Shown here: piece by piece, positions 8,577-19,700 of the stretch
Numbering within the stretch: the stretch's first letter is position 1
Layout: every line of letters starts with the position of its first letter
Source: an uncultured Elusimicrobiales bacterium
Lineage (GTDB): Bacteria; Elusimicrobiota; Elusimicrobia; Elusimicrobiales; Elusimicrobiaceae
NCBI GenBank assembly: GCA_944327085.1
Contig: CALVGG010000005.1
Coordinates: 80,030-144,029 of the forward strand
Direction of reading: 5' to 3'
Length of the DNA stretch: 64,000 nucleotides
Translations under genes and position numbers: made by a program
Notes under the pieces: generated by a model
Told to the model about the DNA's origin: nothing
Seen by the model: only the letters and a program-made list of their open reading frames with translations
Databases searched by the model: none

Positions 8577-9173
8577 CTATTGAACTGGGAAAACACTTCC
8601 TGCACTTAAAACCGCACTGTTATAAAGCGCACTGCTACGCACCTGGGTACGGTCTGCATATACATTAACGCCCGTTGCGGCTTGTATATTAATGGGCTGT
8701 AATATATATGGGGTGGAATTGATAAACAAAGCGGTTACGCCGTCTTTGCAAGCTATTTCCACTAAATTATCCCCTTCTTTAAACGCGGCCGGCCCCAGCC
8801 AAAACACGTTGGGCAGCCCCACGGCCATTAATTCCAGCACGTGCCCGCGCTTGGGGGAAGACTGTAAATACAGTGCACCGTTAATACTTATCAGCGGGGT
8901 AAAGGTGGAAATATTAGCCGGGGTAAAAACAAAAGACAAGCACCAGTCCTTTAAGGCAGAAAACTCTTTGACCTTATTGTTTATATCCGTGTTGGAAAAC
9001 AACAAGCGCACTTTTCCCCCCGCATCCAGGTAGCCCTGTGCTTCTTTGTCATACATGAGGTATTTATTTTGGTCGGGGCGTATCCACACACACCGCCCCC
9101 CTAAATAGGCCCGTTCCATGCTTTTGCCGGCGTAAAAAATTTGTGTAATTTTTTTCCCGTTCAACCAAAACAT
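8577..9173 (-). CDS. Phage tail-associated protein, lectin-like
   Basis: A 198-residue protein. The N-terminus (MFWLNGKKITQIFYAGKSMERAYLGGRCVWIRP) matches a short motif common at the start of phage tail and structural proteins, in which a GKKI...Y.G.....Y.G...W unit precedes a variable domain. The rest looks like an all-beta carbohydrate-binding fold (ISINGALYLQSS, LFINSTPYILQ), possibly LamG/concanavalin-like; that is an inference. It starts with the ATG overlapping the stop of the upstream fibre gene and lies 12 bases ahead of the next tail gene. Confidence 0.55.
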   Translation of the reverse strand: MFWLNGKKITQIFYAGKSMERAYLGGRCVWIRPDQNKYLMYDKEAQGYLDAGGKVRLLFSNTDINNKVKEFSALKDWCLSFVFTPANISTFTPLISINGALYLQSSPKRGHVLELMAVGLPNVFWLGPAAFKEGDNLVEIACKDGVTALFINSTPYILQPINIQAATGVNVYADRTQVRSSALYNSAVLSAGSVFPVQ

Positions 9174-10747
9174 TATTCTTCCTCCTCATACACCAAACAA
9201 AGCTGGGTGGGCGGGATATTGGTTCTGCTTTCGTATTGGGTTTGTGTGCCGCTCCACATGCTCACCACGCCCCCGTTTGCCGCCACCAAATTGGGAGTAA
9301 TATTAAAGGCAACTATCCATGGGTATTCACGCGCATGGGCCGGTTGGGTTTCTTCCCCGTTATAATGCTCCCCTAAATTGGCGCTATTGAGTTTCATTTT
9401 AAAGGCTTCCCACGTACCGCTGCCGTCATTGCCATAAGTATTTGGGAAACCTTCCTTTTCCAGGGCTCCTTCGGCTTCGTTATTGTTTCCAAAAAAGCGT
9501 CCCAATTTCCCGGTTATTGGGCGCATGGTATCTTTGAAGGCCCCGCGCTTTTCGTCTTCTCGCACGGCCGCTATAAAACGGCGGTATATGGGCAGGGTAA
9601 GTGTGCCGGTTACTTCGTCTATCACATAAAAAGGCACGTGCCCGTGCTCAGCCAGCATTTGGCTGTAAGCGCTTTGTTCCAGGCAAAGCTCCGGGTGTTT
9701 TTTTACAAAATTCCACAAACCGGGGTAATTCTTGTGCGCATCCGTTACGGTTTCCCCGGTCCAGCCCGGAAGGGCGCCCAGGTTATCCTCGGGCAATTTG
9801 CTTTGAGAAAAATATAATTCCCCCACCTGTTTGGGCAAAAATTTATCCAAGCGTTTTTGGGCTTCCTCCACGCTGGCTAGTGCCGCTTGCGCGCTGCTTT
9901 CAGCAGATGCGGCCGCCTCGGCCGCGCGCTGGGCCACTTCCCCACCGGGCATAGTGAGGGTGTCCCCCCACATAAAAGTAACATTGTCCCCCGTTTGTAA
10001 GGCCGGCGTGAATAAAACTTGCTGTCCGTAAGGGTTGCCTTTTTCGGCCAAATCGGGGTTTATTACTTCGGTATAGTCGGCCGCCGGTATTTTAAGAACC
10101 CCGTTTACAAATACTTTTAATGTGTTTGCGTCGGCCAGGTATTTTTTATTTAAATCAAAAGTGCTTAAATCCCCGTCATAAGGGCCAAAAGCCGTTCCTG
10201 CCGTGTAGTCTTCCCGGTGGGCATATAATTTTTCAGCCTGTTCATAAGCGTTTACGGCAGCTTCCAGCGCGGCCTGGGCTTGCTCTTTGGCTTCGTCTGC
10301 CAGGCCGGTAACTTCCCCATACAAGGCGCGTATTTGAGCCACCAACTCTTGGGCGCCCGGGTTTTGCGTGTCCCCTTCCGGTACCAGCAAAGCACGCTCT
10401 AATTGCTCGGCTAACATCTGTTGCGCCATGGTTAGCTTGTCCAGGGCTTGCGTCCATTTTTCGTCCCAAAACTGTATGGGTTGGCTTAACGGCACATCGC
10501 GCACCACAATCACGCGCCAATTTTCTTTTGGAGCTTCAAATAACCGAAGGGTTTGCCCTTCCACCTCATAATCCGTATCTTCGTTTAGTAAGGTCTGTGC
10601 GCCCAGCGGGTCGGTTAAAAACACTTTAATTTGATATTTTTTGCCGAACTCCCCGGCCGCATTGGCCAAGAAGGTAAACGGAACGCTAAACTCGGTGCTG
10701 TTTCCGTCCCCCATAAAAACGCCTTTTGCAGTTTCTTGGTTAATCAT
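9173..10747 (-). CDS. Tail fibre with T7 gp17-like N-terminal attachment domain
   Basis: A 524-residue protein. Residues 1-110 (GVFMGDGNSTEFSVPFTFL, DTDYEVEGQTLRLFEAP, VVRDVPLSQPIQFWD) match the N-terminal domain by which T7-type fibres attach to the tail. A long alpha-helical shaft follows (residues about 115-170, rich in Ala/Glu/Gln), then a second beta region with TAFGPYDGDLSTFDL and an Ala-rich coiled coil near 275-300. The C-terminal 220 residues are the likely receptor-binding tip. It starts 2 bases after the stop of the giant ejected protein. Confidence 0.8.
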   Translation of the reverse strand: MINQETAKGVFMGDGNSTEFSVPFTFLANAAGEFGKKYQIKVFLTDPLGAQTLLNEDTDYEVEGQTLRLFEAPKENWRVIVVRDVPLSQPIQFWDEKWTQALDKLTMAQQMLAEQLERALLVPEGDTQNPGAQELVAQIRALYGEVTGLADEAKEQAQAALEAAVNAYEQAEKLYAHREDYTAGTAFGPYDGDLSTFDLNKKYLADANTLKVFVNGVLKIPAADYTEVINPDLAEKGNPYGQQVLFTPALQTGDNVTFMWGDTLTMPGGEVAQRAAEAAASAESSAQAALASVEEAQKRLDKFLPKQVGELYFSQSKLPEDNLGALPGWTGETVTDAHKNYPGLWNFVKKHPELCLEQSAYSQMLAEHGHVPFYVIDEVTGTLTLPIYRRFIAAVREDEKRGAFKDTMRPITGKLGRFFGNNNEAEGALEKEGFPNTYGNDGSGTWEAFKMKLNSANLGEHYNGEETQPAHAREYPWIVAFNITPNLVAANGGVVSMWSGTQTQYESRTNIPPTQLCLVYEEEE

Positions 10748-10749
10748 AA

Positions 10750-13700
10750 TTACTCTTTATCTCCCGTTATTTTACCGGCGCGGTTTTGCGTGTAACCCAC
10801 CGCGCGCAGGCTCCCGCGAACGGGTTTGCCCGTTACAATATCTACCAAGCCGCCGCCCATATTCATAACGCTTTGCGTGGGAAGGCCGGTATATTTGGCC
10901 ACGGCCAAAAATACGTTTATAAATTCCATGGTGTCTACCTCGTCGGCATTGACGGTTTTTACCCCCTTGGCCACATCACGGGTTATATCGTCAAACATCG
11001 GCAGGCCCATTTGGCGCGGGGCGGTTAGTTTGCCTTCACTTACCAGGCTGGCGGCATTGTCTACAAAAAACCCGGCCACGCCTTCCCCAAACGGGTAAGC
11101 GCCAAAAAATTGGCTTACCGGGCTGGTCAGCAGGTTTTTTAAATCTTCTTCCCGGTCGTCATCATCAGCCGCAAACCATCCCTGGGTTAAAGCGGTGTAA
11201 ACCATAGGGTTTAGTATGAGGTAAATAAAAGCAGTCTTGGCAAATTTACTTTGGGATATTTCCCCGTTTTTAAATTGCACATAAGCATCAACCACTTTGC
11301 GTACATATTGCAGCTGTTGGTTTTTAAACACCAAAAACATCCGCGTGCCAAAGCTGTCTGCATTGGCCTGGCCCTGGCTTAAGTGCACCCGCAAACTGCT
11401 TTGCAGGGTGCGTGTAGCTTGTTTTTCAAATACCCGGGCGGCTTCTTGCTGAGATAGGCCCTCTACTTCCAGCAGATATTTCATATAAGGGTATCCGCCA
11501 AATATTAAACTGGCTTTATCACCCAAGCGGGTATTAATCAGCATAAAGTTGGTGAATGTATTCCACCGGCTTTTAATGGGGGCCACTTCGTCGCTGGCCA
11601 TAGCGCGGGCCGTATATTCGTTCATGCCGCCCATTTCATAACGGGCTTGTATATACGGGCTGGCTTTTAACATAAAATCCGCCGTTTTGCGTGGGTTGGC
11701 CAAAGCTTCTGCAAACCATTTTGCCCATAACCCCCAAGGCATGTTTTCCGCAAAGGACACACTGGAAGCAAACTGTTTAATACCGGTTATGGGTTTAAGG
11801 CCCATAACGGCTTTTACCCAGCCGTTAAACAGTTTATTCATTACAGAATAAAACTCATCCTTAACTTGGGCTTTTTGCGGGGCTTGTTGGTCTAAAAGCG
11901 CCATGAATTTAGAATAAAGTTTCTTGCCGTCCTGTTGCCCAAATTTTTCTAAAAACGCGCTTTCTACATCTCTATCTTTAAAAATACGCTTATTGGCAGC
12001 GTAATTTTCGGCCTCAAAAATAAATTCCCCGGCCCGGCGCAAATGTTTTAAAACCAAATCTATGGGGTTTACGATACGCTGGATAACCCGCTGGCTTTGT
12101 ACACGTTTTTTAATAAAACTGGGTGATTTTGAGTTTTGCACAAATTCCTGTTTTAAATCTATGCTGTCCGTTACCCGCTCCGTTACGGAAGGGAAATAAA
12201 ATTCCACTTTCGGCAGTTTAAAACCATAAATGCGCTGGTGTACTTGGCTTTCCTGTTCGTAATGTTTTTCCACCAATTCCTGCAGGTTTTTAGCTGCCTG
12301 CAAATCCTGCGGGGTTAACCAGTCAAACAAATTTTTCAGCTGGTCTTGGCCATACGCATAATGCAACCTGCCGGACAGGCCAAAATCCTCCGTACCGTTA
12401 GCCGTATCAACAAAGTTATGGTTTTGGTTCCAAATCCAAAAAGTAAGCGCTTCCAAACGGTTAATGGTTTGCACACGCGGCGCATTGTATGTAACCGGTT
12501 TTCCGTTTTTAAACAAGGTTGCTATTACCTCGCCATTGGCCTGGTCTTTCACATAAGCATAGTTTGTCAGCTGCATGGTGTCTTTTTGCATTTCTGCAAT
12601 TTTGTCTAAGATTTGCTGAGAAGTCTTTAATTGATAGGCCGTCCCCACGGCGCGTAAAATGTCTTTATTTATTTGCGCATTAAAAACGGCTTCTTTAATT
12701 TGGTTGGTTTCCGGGGCCAGTTCCTCTCTAAAGTTTATCTTGTGTTTTTTTAACCCCTTGTTTACCGGCTCCTTTTGCGCTATACTATTGTTAAGAACAG
12801 CGCCCAAATCCTGACGACTAAACGTAGGCAGGGTTTGCGTAGCAGCGGAGCCAGTACTAACCTGCCCGTTTGCATCTGTTCTTTTTTTATTGCCTTTTGG
12901 GCTGGTTGCATCCCACCCAGTAAGCAACCACGTTTTTTGTTTTCCGTGCTCATCCAAAGACAAAACAGCCTCTATATTGCCTTTTTGCAATACCAAAGTT
13001 TTTTTGGAAGCAGTAAAACGCTCCACTCTCCCCGCCACAACGGTATCAATAACTTGGGGCAAAATATCCGCCCCATGTTTTTGGGCAATATGTTGCAGGC
13101 CTTTGTTGTTATCGCCCCAAATAAAGGTTACATCGGGGGTACCGCCATATTGCACAAAGTCCGGCCGCAAACCGGGCACCGTTTCTTCTTCACTTCCGGC
13201 CGCTATTTTTTTAAGCGCCGCCAAAGACTGTTCGGCTCTGCTAGGTAAAGGGTCGCTCTCGTACATGTCCGTTTCATATTGGCCAAACGCAATGTCTATA
13301 AATGTTTGCAAATCTACCCCACCGTGCAGTAAATACGTTACAATTCCTTTGGGCAATTTACGCTCTTTCAAAGACAAGCAGGCTGCCAAACGTATATTTG
13401 CTTCCTGCACGGCGCGGCGCTCACCGTCCAAACGTTTTTGGGCTGCGTCCCCACGTACAGCGGCCAAAGCATCTTCATAAAAAGCATGTAAATCCTGCAT
13501 GGTTACTTCGCCGCCCGGGTCTGCTTTTATCCATAATACGCGGTTGATAAGCGCCTGGAACACACTGGGCGGATTATCGGGGTCTATGCTTTCTACAGCT
13601 GCCTCGTACTGTTGCAGTGCCTCTTGCTGGCTGCCGCCCCATATCTTGGAAGCGTCTTCCAAAAATTTCAACATATACGGCGTATATTTGGCCCGTCTTA

Positions 13701-16700
13701 CGGAGCCTAATTTTTCATAGGCTTTGCGGTTAAATAATGCGCTCAATTTACCGCGCATATATTTTTTATAATTACGCTCTTGAATTTTTCTCGCGTGATT
13801 AATAAATTCGTTTATGTTTTTTTCCGTCAGCAAGCGGTAGCGCTTGTTGCTTCTGGCCAAAACGGCGCTGTACTTGGCCACATCCGCATAGGTAATATGC
13901 GGTATGCCGCGCAAAACGGCCTGCATGGCCATTACATATTTGCCGTCTAAATTACTTTCTTTAAGCACTTTTTCCGCTTTTTCTTTGGCGGCGGCCTGTT
14001 CTTCACTCAAAATGCCCATCAACGGCAATTTAAAAAGCGTTTGCTGCGCCTGGCGCACTTCTTCCTGCGCGGCGGCGGCAATATCGTTAAACCTTTTAAG
14101 TAATTCAACGCGCACTTTATCCCAGTTGGTGTCTGGTACGGCCAGCTTGCGTAAATCCCGCTTGCCTTCATCCGTCTGGGCCCAGGCAGCTTCCATCTGT
14201 TCCAGTATCCCGGTCAACACGTCATGGATTTCCTGCGGCGTTTTGGCGTGTTTAAGAAGTTTTTTCATATCCTCTTTATGAGCAAGCTGGCGTTTATCCA
14301 ACTCTGCCATCACGCGCTTTTTAATGCGCAGGGCGTCTTGCTCAAATTTCAGCCGCTTCTTTTCCACCGCATCGGCGGATAATTTGGTATTTTCCGCTTC
14401 CACCTGTCCGGCCATCGTTTCCAGGTTGGACAGCGTACGCCGCAAAAGTTCCAAGTCTTTGGCTTCCACCGCCCGGTAGCCCATTTTTTCCAACTGGGCA
14501 ATACTTTTAAGGGTTTCCTGCGCGGTCTTAATATCCGGGAATATCTGCAAGATAGTGGCCATATTTTCTTCAAACGCCGCGCGCGCTTGCGCCACCACCT
14601 GGTCTTCTATACGGTAAACCTTTTCCCCCTCCAAAGCACGCTGTATCAAATCATACGCCGCCGCTAAAGTTTCTTCGGTGCTTTCTTCAAACTCCATGTA
14701 TCCGTGCTTTTGAAGCCATACATCGGGCCGGTCGTCCACCCCACCTTTTTTATCGTAAATTTTGGCGTTCTTGTAGGCTTCTTTATCTATTTTGCCGGCG
14801 TTGGCGTACTCTGCCCCGTGTTTTCGCAAATCTTTCAGCAAATCCTGTTTAGGGGCGGCCGGTTTACGTACGGACAGCGTTTTTAACAACTCTTTTATGT
14901 CTTGTATGCTCAACCCCTCAAAATCCATTCCTTGCCCACGCTTCATTTGTTCCACCAGTTTTTTAGCCGCGTCCAACTTACTGCCTATTTTGCTTTTTTG
15001 TATCTGTGCCTGAGGGGCCAGCAAGCGGTCAAATATACTTTTTACTTCCGGGGTTATTTTCAAATACTCTTTGGCCGCCTGATAAATTTCAGCCAGCCAC
15101 TGGGCAAATTTTTCAAACACGCTTTCCAACTGTTTATTGGGGGCCTTACCGGCGGCCAAATACCCTTCAAAACCTTGGGCAAATTTTTCCTGCTGGGGGG
15201 TGCTGTAGCGGCCGTTCTCTTCCGGTGCGCCAAGCCATGCGTCCAAATCGGCCGTTAGTTGGGCAAATTCTTCATCGGCCGATACGCCCCTTGCCCTTGC
15301 CAACATGGCAAGCTGCACGTGTGCCAACTCGTGCACGATGGTGGAAGCGTCTCCCTTTTGAAATATTTTGATAATAGCCCGGTTGGCTTCTTCGTCTATG
15401 GTTACGCTGCCGCGCGGCGCCGGCCGGCTTTGATAATATTCCTGTTTTGCTTGATAATTTTTGTTATATGTTAAGAGTTTCTCCTTGACAAATTCCTCTT
15501 TTCTGCGTATATTATATATAGAGCCTTTAAGGCTATCCTCCTTGAGCAATTGGAGCTCTTGCGGCCGGATAGTTTTAAGGGCTTTTTCTTCGTCTATATA
15601 AATTAAATTTCCCTCTTTGATATTGCTGGCCACAAAACTATTAAAGTTATCTTTGCCATACATACTGGGAATAACATTTATTTTCCCTTGAGTATCACGC
15701 AAAATAGTAATTACTTGGCGGTTGCTGTTATCCTTAGCGGAAACTACGGCCACCAGGCTGTTTTGGTCCGTACGGGATTTGAACACGGCCACCGGGTCCG
15801 CTATTAATTGGGGCAAATTTTCTATGTCCTGTATTTTAACGTTATGTTTGCCCTCTGTAATTTTTTTCAATACGTTTACAGATAACCCAAACGGCTTTTC
15901 AGCAAAGCCCAAACGCTCATACAGCCCTATTCTTCCAATACGAATAAGCTGCCCTGTTTTTAATGTTCCTGCCTGGGCTTTTTTCAAATCCTCTTTATAG
16001 GTGTTAAGGCTTGTTTGGGAGGGAGCAAACAAGTTTTCCCCTTCCTGCCAAAGCGTGTTGGTATCCGGCAAAGTATTGACAAAGTCCTCTTTCGTACGTA
16101 TACTATTTGTAAGGATGTTTTTACCTATGGTACCGGCTTGGATAAGCGGTTCTGGTAAGGACATCCTGTTTTTGTCTATATACACCACATTGTTTTTTCG
16201 TACGGTACTTTCAACAAATTTGTCAAATTTCCCGTGTTCATAAACAGTAGGGATAAAGGTAAAACCATTTTCTTTTGGAGAAGGTCTTAAAATCGCCACT
16301 ATTTGGTCTTTTCCTGCTTTTTCGTTCAGTACAGCTACATATGCCCCTGGCTTTGTGTTGGAGCGAAAAACGGCAACTGGGTCGGCCAATAGTTTAGGTA
16401 AATTTTCCACCACTTCCTGCGGTACATTGTGATTGTGTAAATTTTTATCTGCCTTTAATTCTTCTTGGGTAAGCAACCCCAGGGCTTTACGAAGGGCCAG
16501 TTTGTTTGTTTTTAATTCCTGTTTAGGCAGGCCCAATTTCTCATACAACGGAGGAATTACCCCCATATCCACTTTGGTATTATTGGGGGTGTGCTTATCC
16601 GAAAGCACCGCTTTTACGTCTGCCTTAAACTTCCTGGCCACGGTTTCGTCCGGGGCAAACAAGTTTTTCCCTTCCTGCCAAAGCGTGTTGGTATCCGGCA

Positions 16701-19700
16701 AAGTATTGACAAAGTCCTCTTTCGTACGTATACTATTTATAGGACTCTGATTATGGAGAGGACGCGATTGGAGCGGGCCCCATATATCAGAGTCTTTCTC
16801 TTTGATATACAGCACCCCACCTTCTTCTGCGGTTCTTCTTACAAAATTCTCAAAATTTCCCTTGTCATATACACTGGGAATAAAAGAAAAACCCTCTGCG
16901 CCTTTTTTATTCGGGGAGATAGCCGCTATAATCTGTTTTCCTTCGTCATTTGTTGCATCCAAAACCGCCACATACCCGTTCGGATTAGTAGAGTTAGGAG
17001 AAGATTTGAACACCGCTTTCGGGTCCGCCACCAGTGCAGGCAGGTTTTCCAACACCTCTTGCGGCACCTTGTGCAGGTTTCGGCCCGCTTTGCCTGTTGC
17101 TTTCAACAGGGTTGTTTTATTGGTTTTCAAACTCCCGTAAGGCAAGCCCAATTTCACATAAATAGCAGGCAAATTTCCCATGTCAAACGAAGTCCCTGCC
17201 GCAACACTTTGGTCAGATAAGGCTTTGCGCACCTGCGCTTTAAACCGCTGGGCCGTCTGCGCGTCCGGGGCAAACATTTCTTGGCTCTTGACGAACTCCT
17301 GCAAACCCGCTATACTATTATCAATACCGCTGCCAACGAGAACCGGCTTTTTATGGCTAGGGCGTTGGAGCGGTTCATTTTTTGCCCAATTATCTATATA
17401 CATGGCGGCGGCTTGGTTAAACGTGTCCCCAGTCTTGATTTTGGCCACAATATCCGCTATACTGATATTAGCAGGACTGCCCAGGAGTTCGCCGCCGTCA
17501 TTTTTAGATGACGGGAGCAGAGAATTAAAAATAAATGGTTTCTGCGCCTGGGAGCCCTGTTCTTTTTTCATCCAAGCGTCAATACCTTTTTCCGTTCCCT
17601 TAAATCCAGTAGTAAGTAAAGTATACCCCGGTTGTATTTCCACACTTACCCCATAAAACGTATTCCCCGCTTTTATTTTAAGTAAAACGGGTACGCCGTC
17701 AAAACGGGGCTTTACGCTAACCCCAACGCCTATAATACCGTCTTTCAAACCGGACAGGATATTTTCCCAGTCCTGGACTGTATTTTTATGTTTATTGTAA
17801 GTATGCTTTATAATATCAGACGGCAAACGAATTTCTTCTTCTCCCGCTTGAAACGAATAATAACTCCTGTCGTCAGAAGCAGATTTCAAAGCGGTATCAT
17901 AAAAAGCATCCAGCTCTTTTTCTCTGCTTCTATACATGGCGGCGGATTGGTAAAACGTGTCCCCAGTCTTGATTTTGTCCACAATTTCCGCTATACTAAT
18001 AGTAGAAGGCTGACCGGAAATGACGTCCTTGCGTTGCAAGGCTTGGCCCACCCCGATGAAGTGAGGCGCGGGGGTTCCGGCAGCTTTCTCTATAAGAGAA
18101 CGACCAGAAATAACGTCCCCGGTTTCCGGGGCTTGACCCCGTCTGAGAGGTGCAGACGTTCTGGCGTTCTCTTTTTTCATCCACGCGTCCACACCTGTAT
18201 TTGTAGATTTAAAGAACGTATTTAACCGTATATTCCCGTTGGGGAAAACGGTTATTTCCAGTCCATATATACCGCTCGTTCCATTTACTTTCGCCAGTAC
18301 CCCAACCCCCGGTCCAAAACGCGGGGTAGTTATAGTAATCGCCGCTATATTATCTATATCCGCAAGGCCTTTTTTCCATTGGGTTGCCGTCATTTCGGGG
18401 TGCTTTTTATCGTGCAAAACGGTATCGCTGGGGATTTGTAATTTTACCCCGCTTTGGGTTGTATGGGTATAGTAGGATTGTTTGCCCCCTTTGTTTTGCT
18501 GGGCCGCCTCGTAAAATTTGGCAAAGTCATTGTGAGGGCTCTTATACATAGCCGCGGCTTGATTGTATACATACGCTGCGGTCGGGTTTTGATTCGTCCC
18601 CAGTATGTTTAACTTCATATAGCGCATTTCTTCCGGGGCAATACCCGTTAAACGGTAAAAAGCCAGTTGATTGGCGTGGGCAATCTCGGCCGTTTGTTCG
18701 GCCTCTTCCTCGCTCATTCCGGCTTCTTGGGCTTCTTTTTTAAGTTGCTCGCGTGCATCCCATGCGTTATGCTCCACCTTACGCTGTTGCGCCTGGGTGA
18801 GCGTAGCTTTAAAGGTTCCGGCGTCGCGGTCCTCTGCCGTAAGCGGGCTGTTTATCTCGCCTGATACGCTGCCCAATGCTTCTTTGGTAAAATCTTCGCT
18901 TATAGCCGTATTGGCCAGTTCAGTAGCCACTTTATGTGCTTCTTCTTCCTTTACCCCCGCGGCCATTAAATTTTTGGCTATGTTCTGGCGGTATACAAAA
19001 AAGTTACCCCCAGCCGCCGCGCCGCCGGGAACTCCACCCAAGATAAACGCAATAAATCCCTCATATAACGCCTGTTTGGCTTTTTCCCGCCATGAAGTAT
19101 CTTCTACCCCGCCAACATCGTTAATTACGTTACTGCCAATGCTTTGCGTGGCTTCCTGCACGCCCTCAATCATTCCGCCGCGCGCCGCACCAATAGCCGC
19201 AGCCGTACCCCCTTGCACGCTAAGCGGTTTCTTTTTTATGGACTTTAACGCCTTAGACGTAAACTTATCCAGTACCCCGTTCACATTTAACAGTTTTAAA
19301 AAAAGTTTATCCCCCACAAATTCCGTAGCGGCTATCCAGGCGGCATTGCTTAGCCCCAGTTTATAGGCTTTCACCGGTTCCACACCGGCTTCTATAGCTT
19401 GTTCATAAGTGCCTTGCCCCTCCGCCGCACCAAAAATAGCGCTCATAATAGCTGGGTTACGCGTAATGGCCAAAGCAGCAATACTGGTAAGCACACTGCC
19501 GGCACCACTGCCCAGGTCATACAAAAAGCCGTCTTTTTGCGTTTTTTCTAGTCCGGCGCGTTTGGTAAACAAGCCCACCACCGCTTTTACTTTGTTGTTA
19601 AAATCATCCGCCCATTTTTGGCTTCTTTGGTATTCTTCCTGCGCGCGTTGGCGGTCCGCTTCTGTGGGGATATACGCACCGCCTGTACCCGCAGCCGCCG

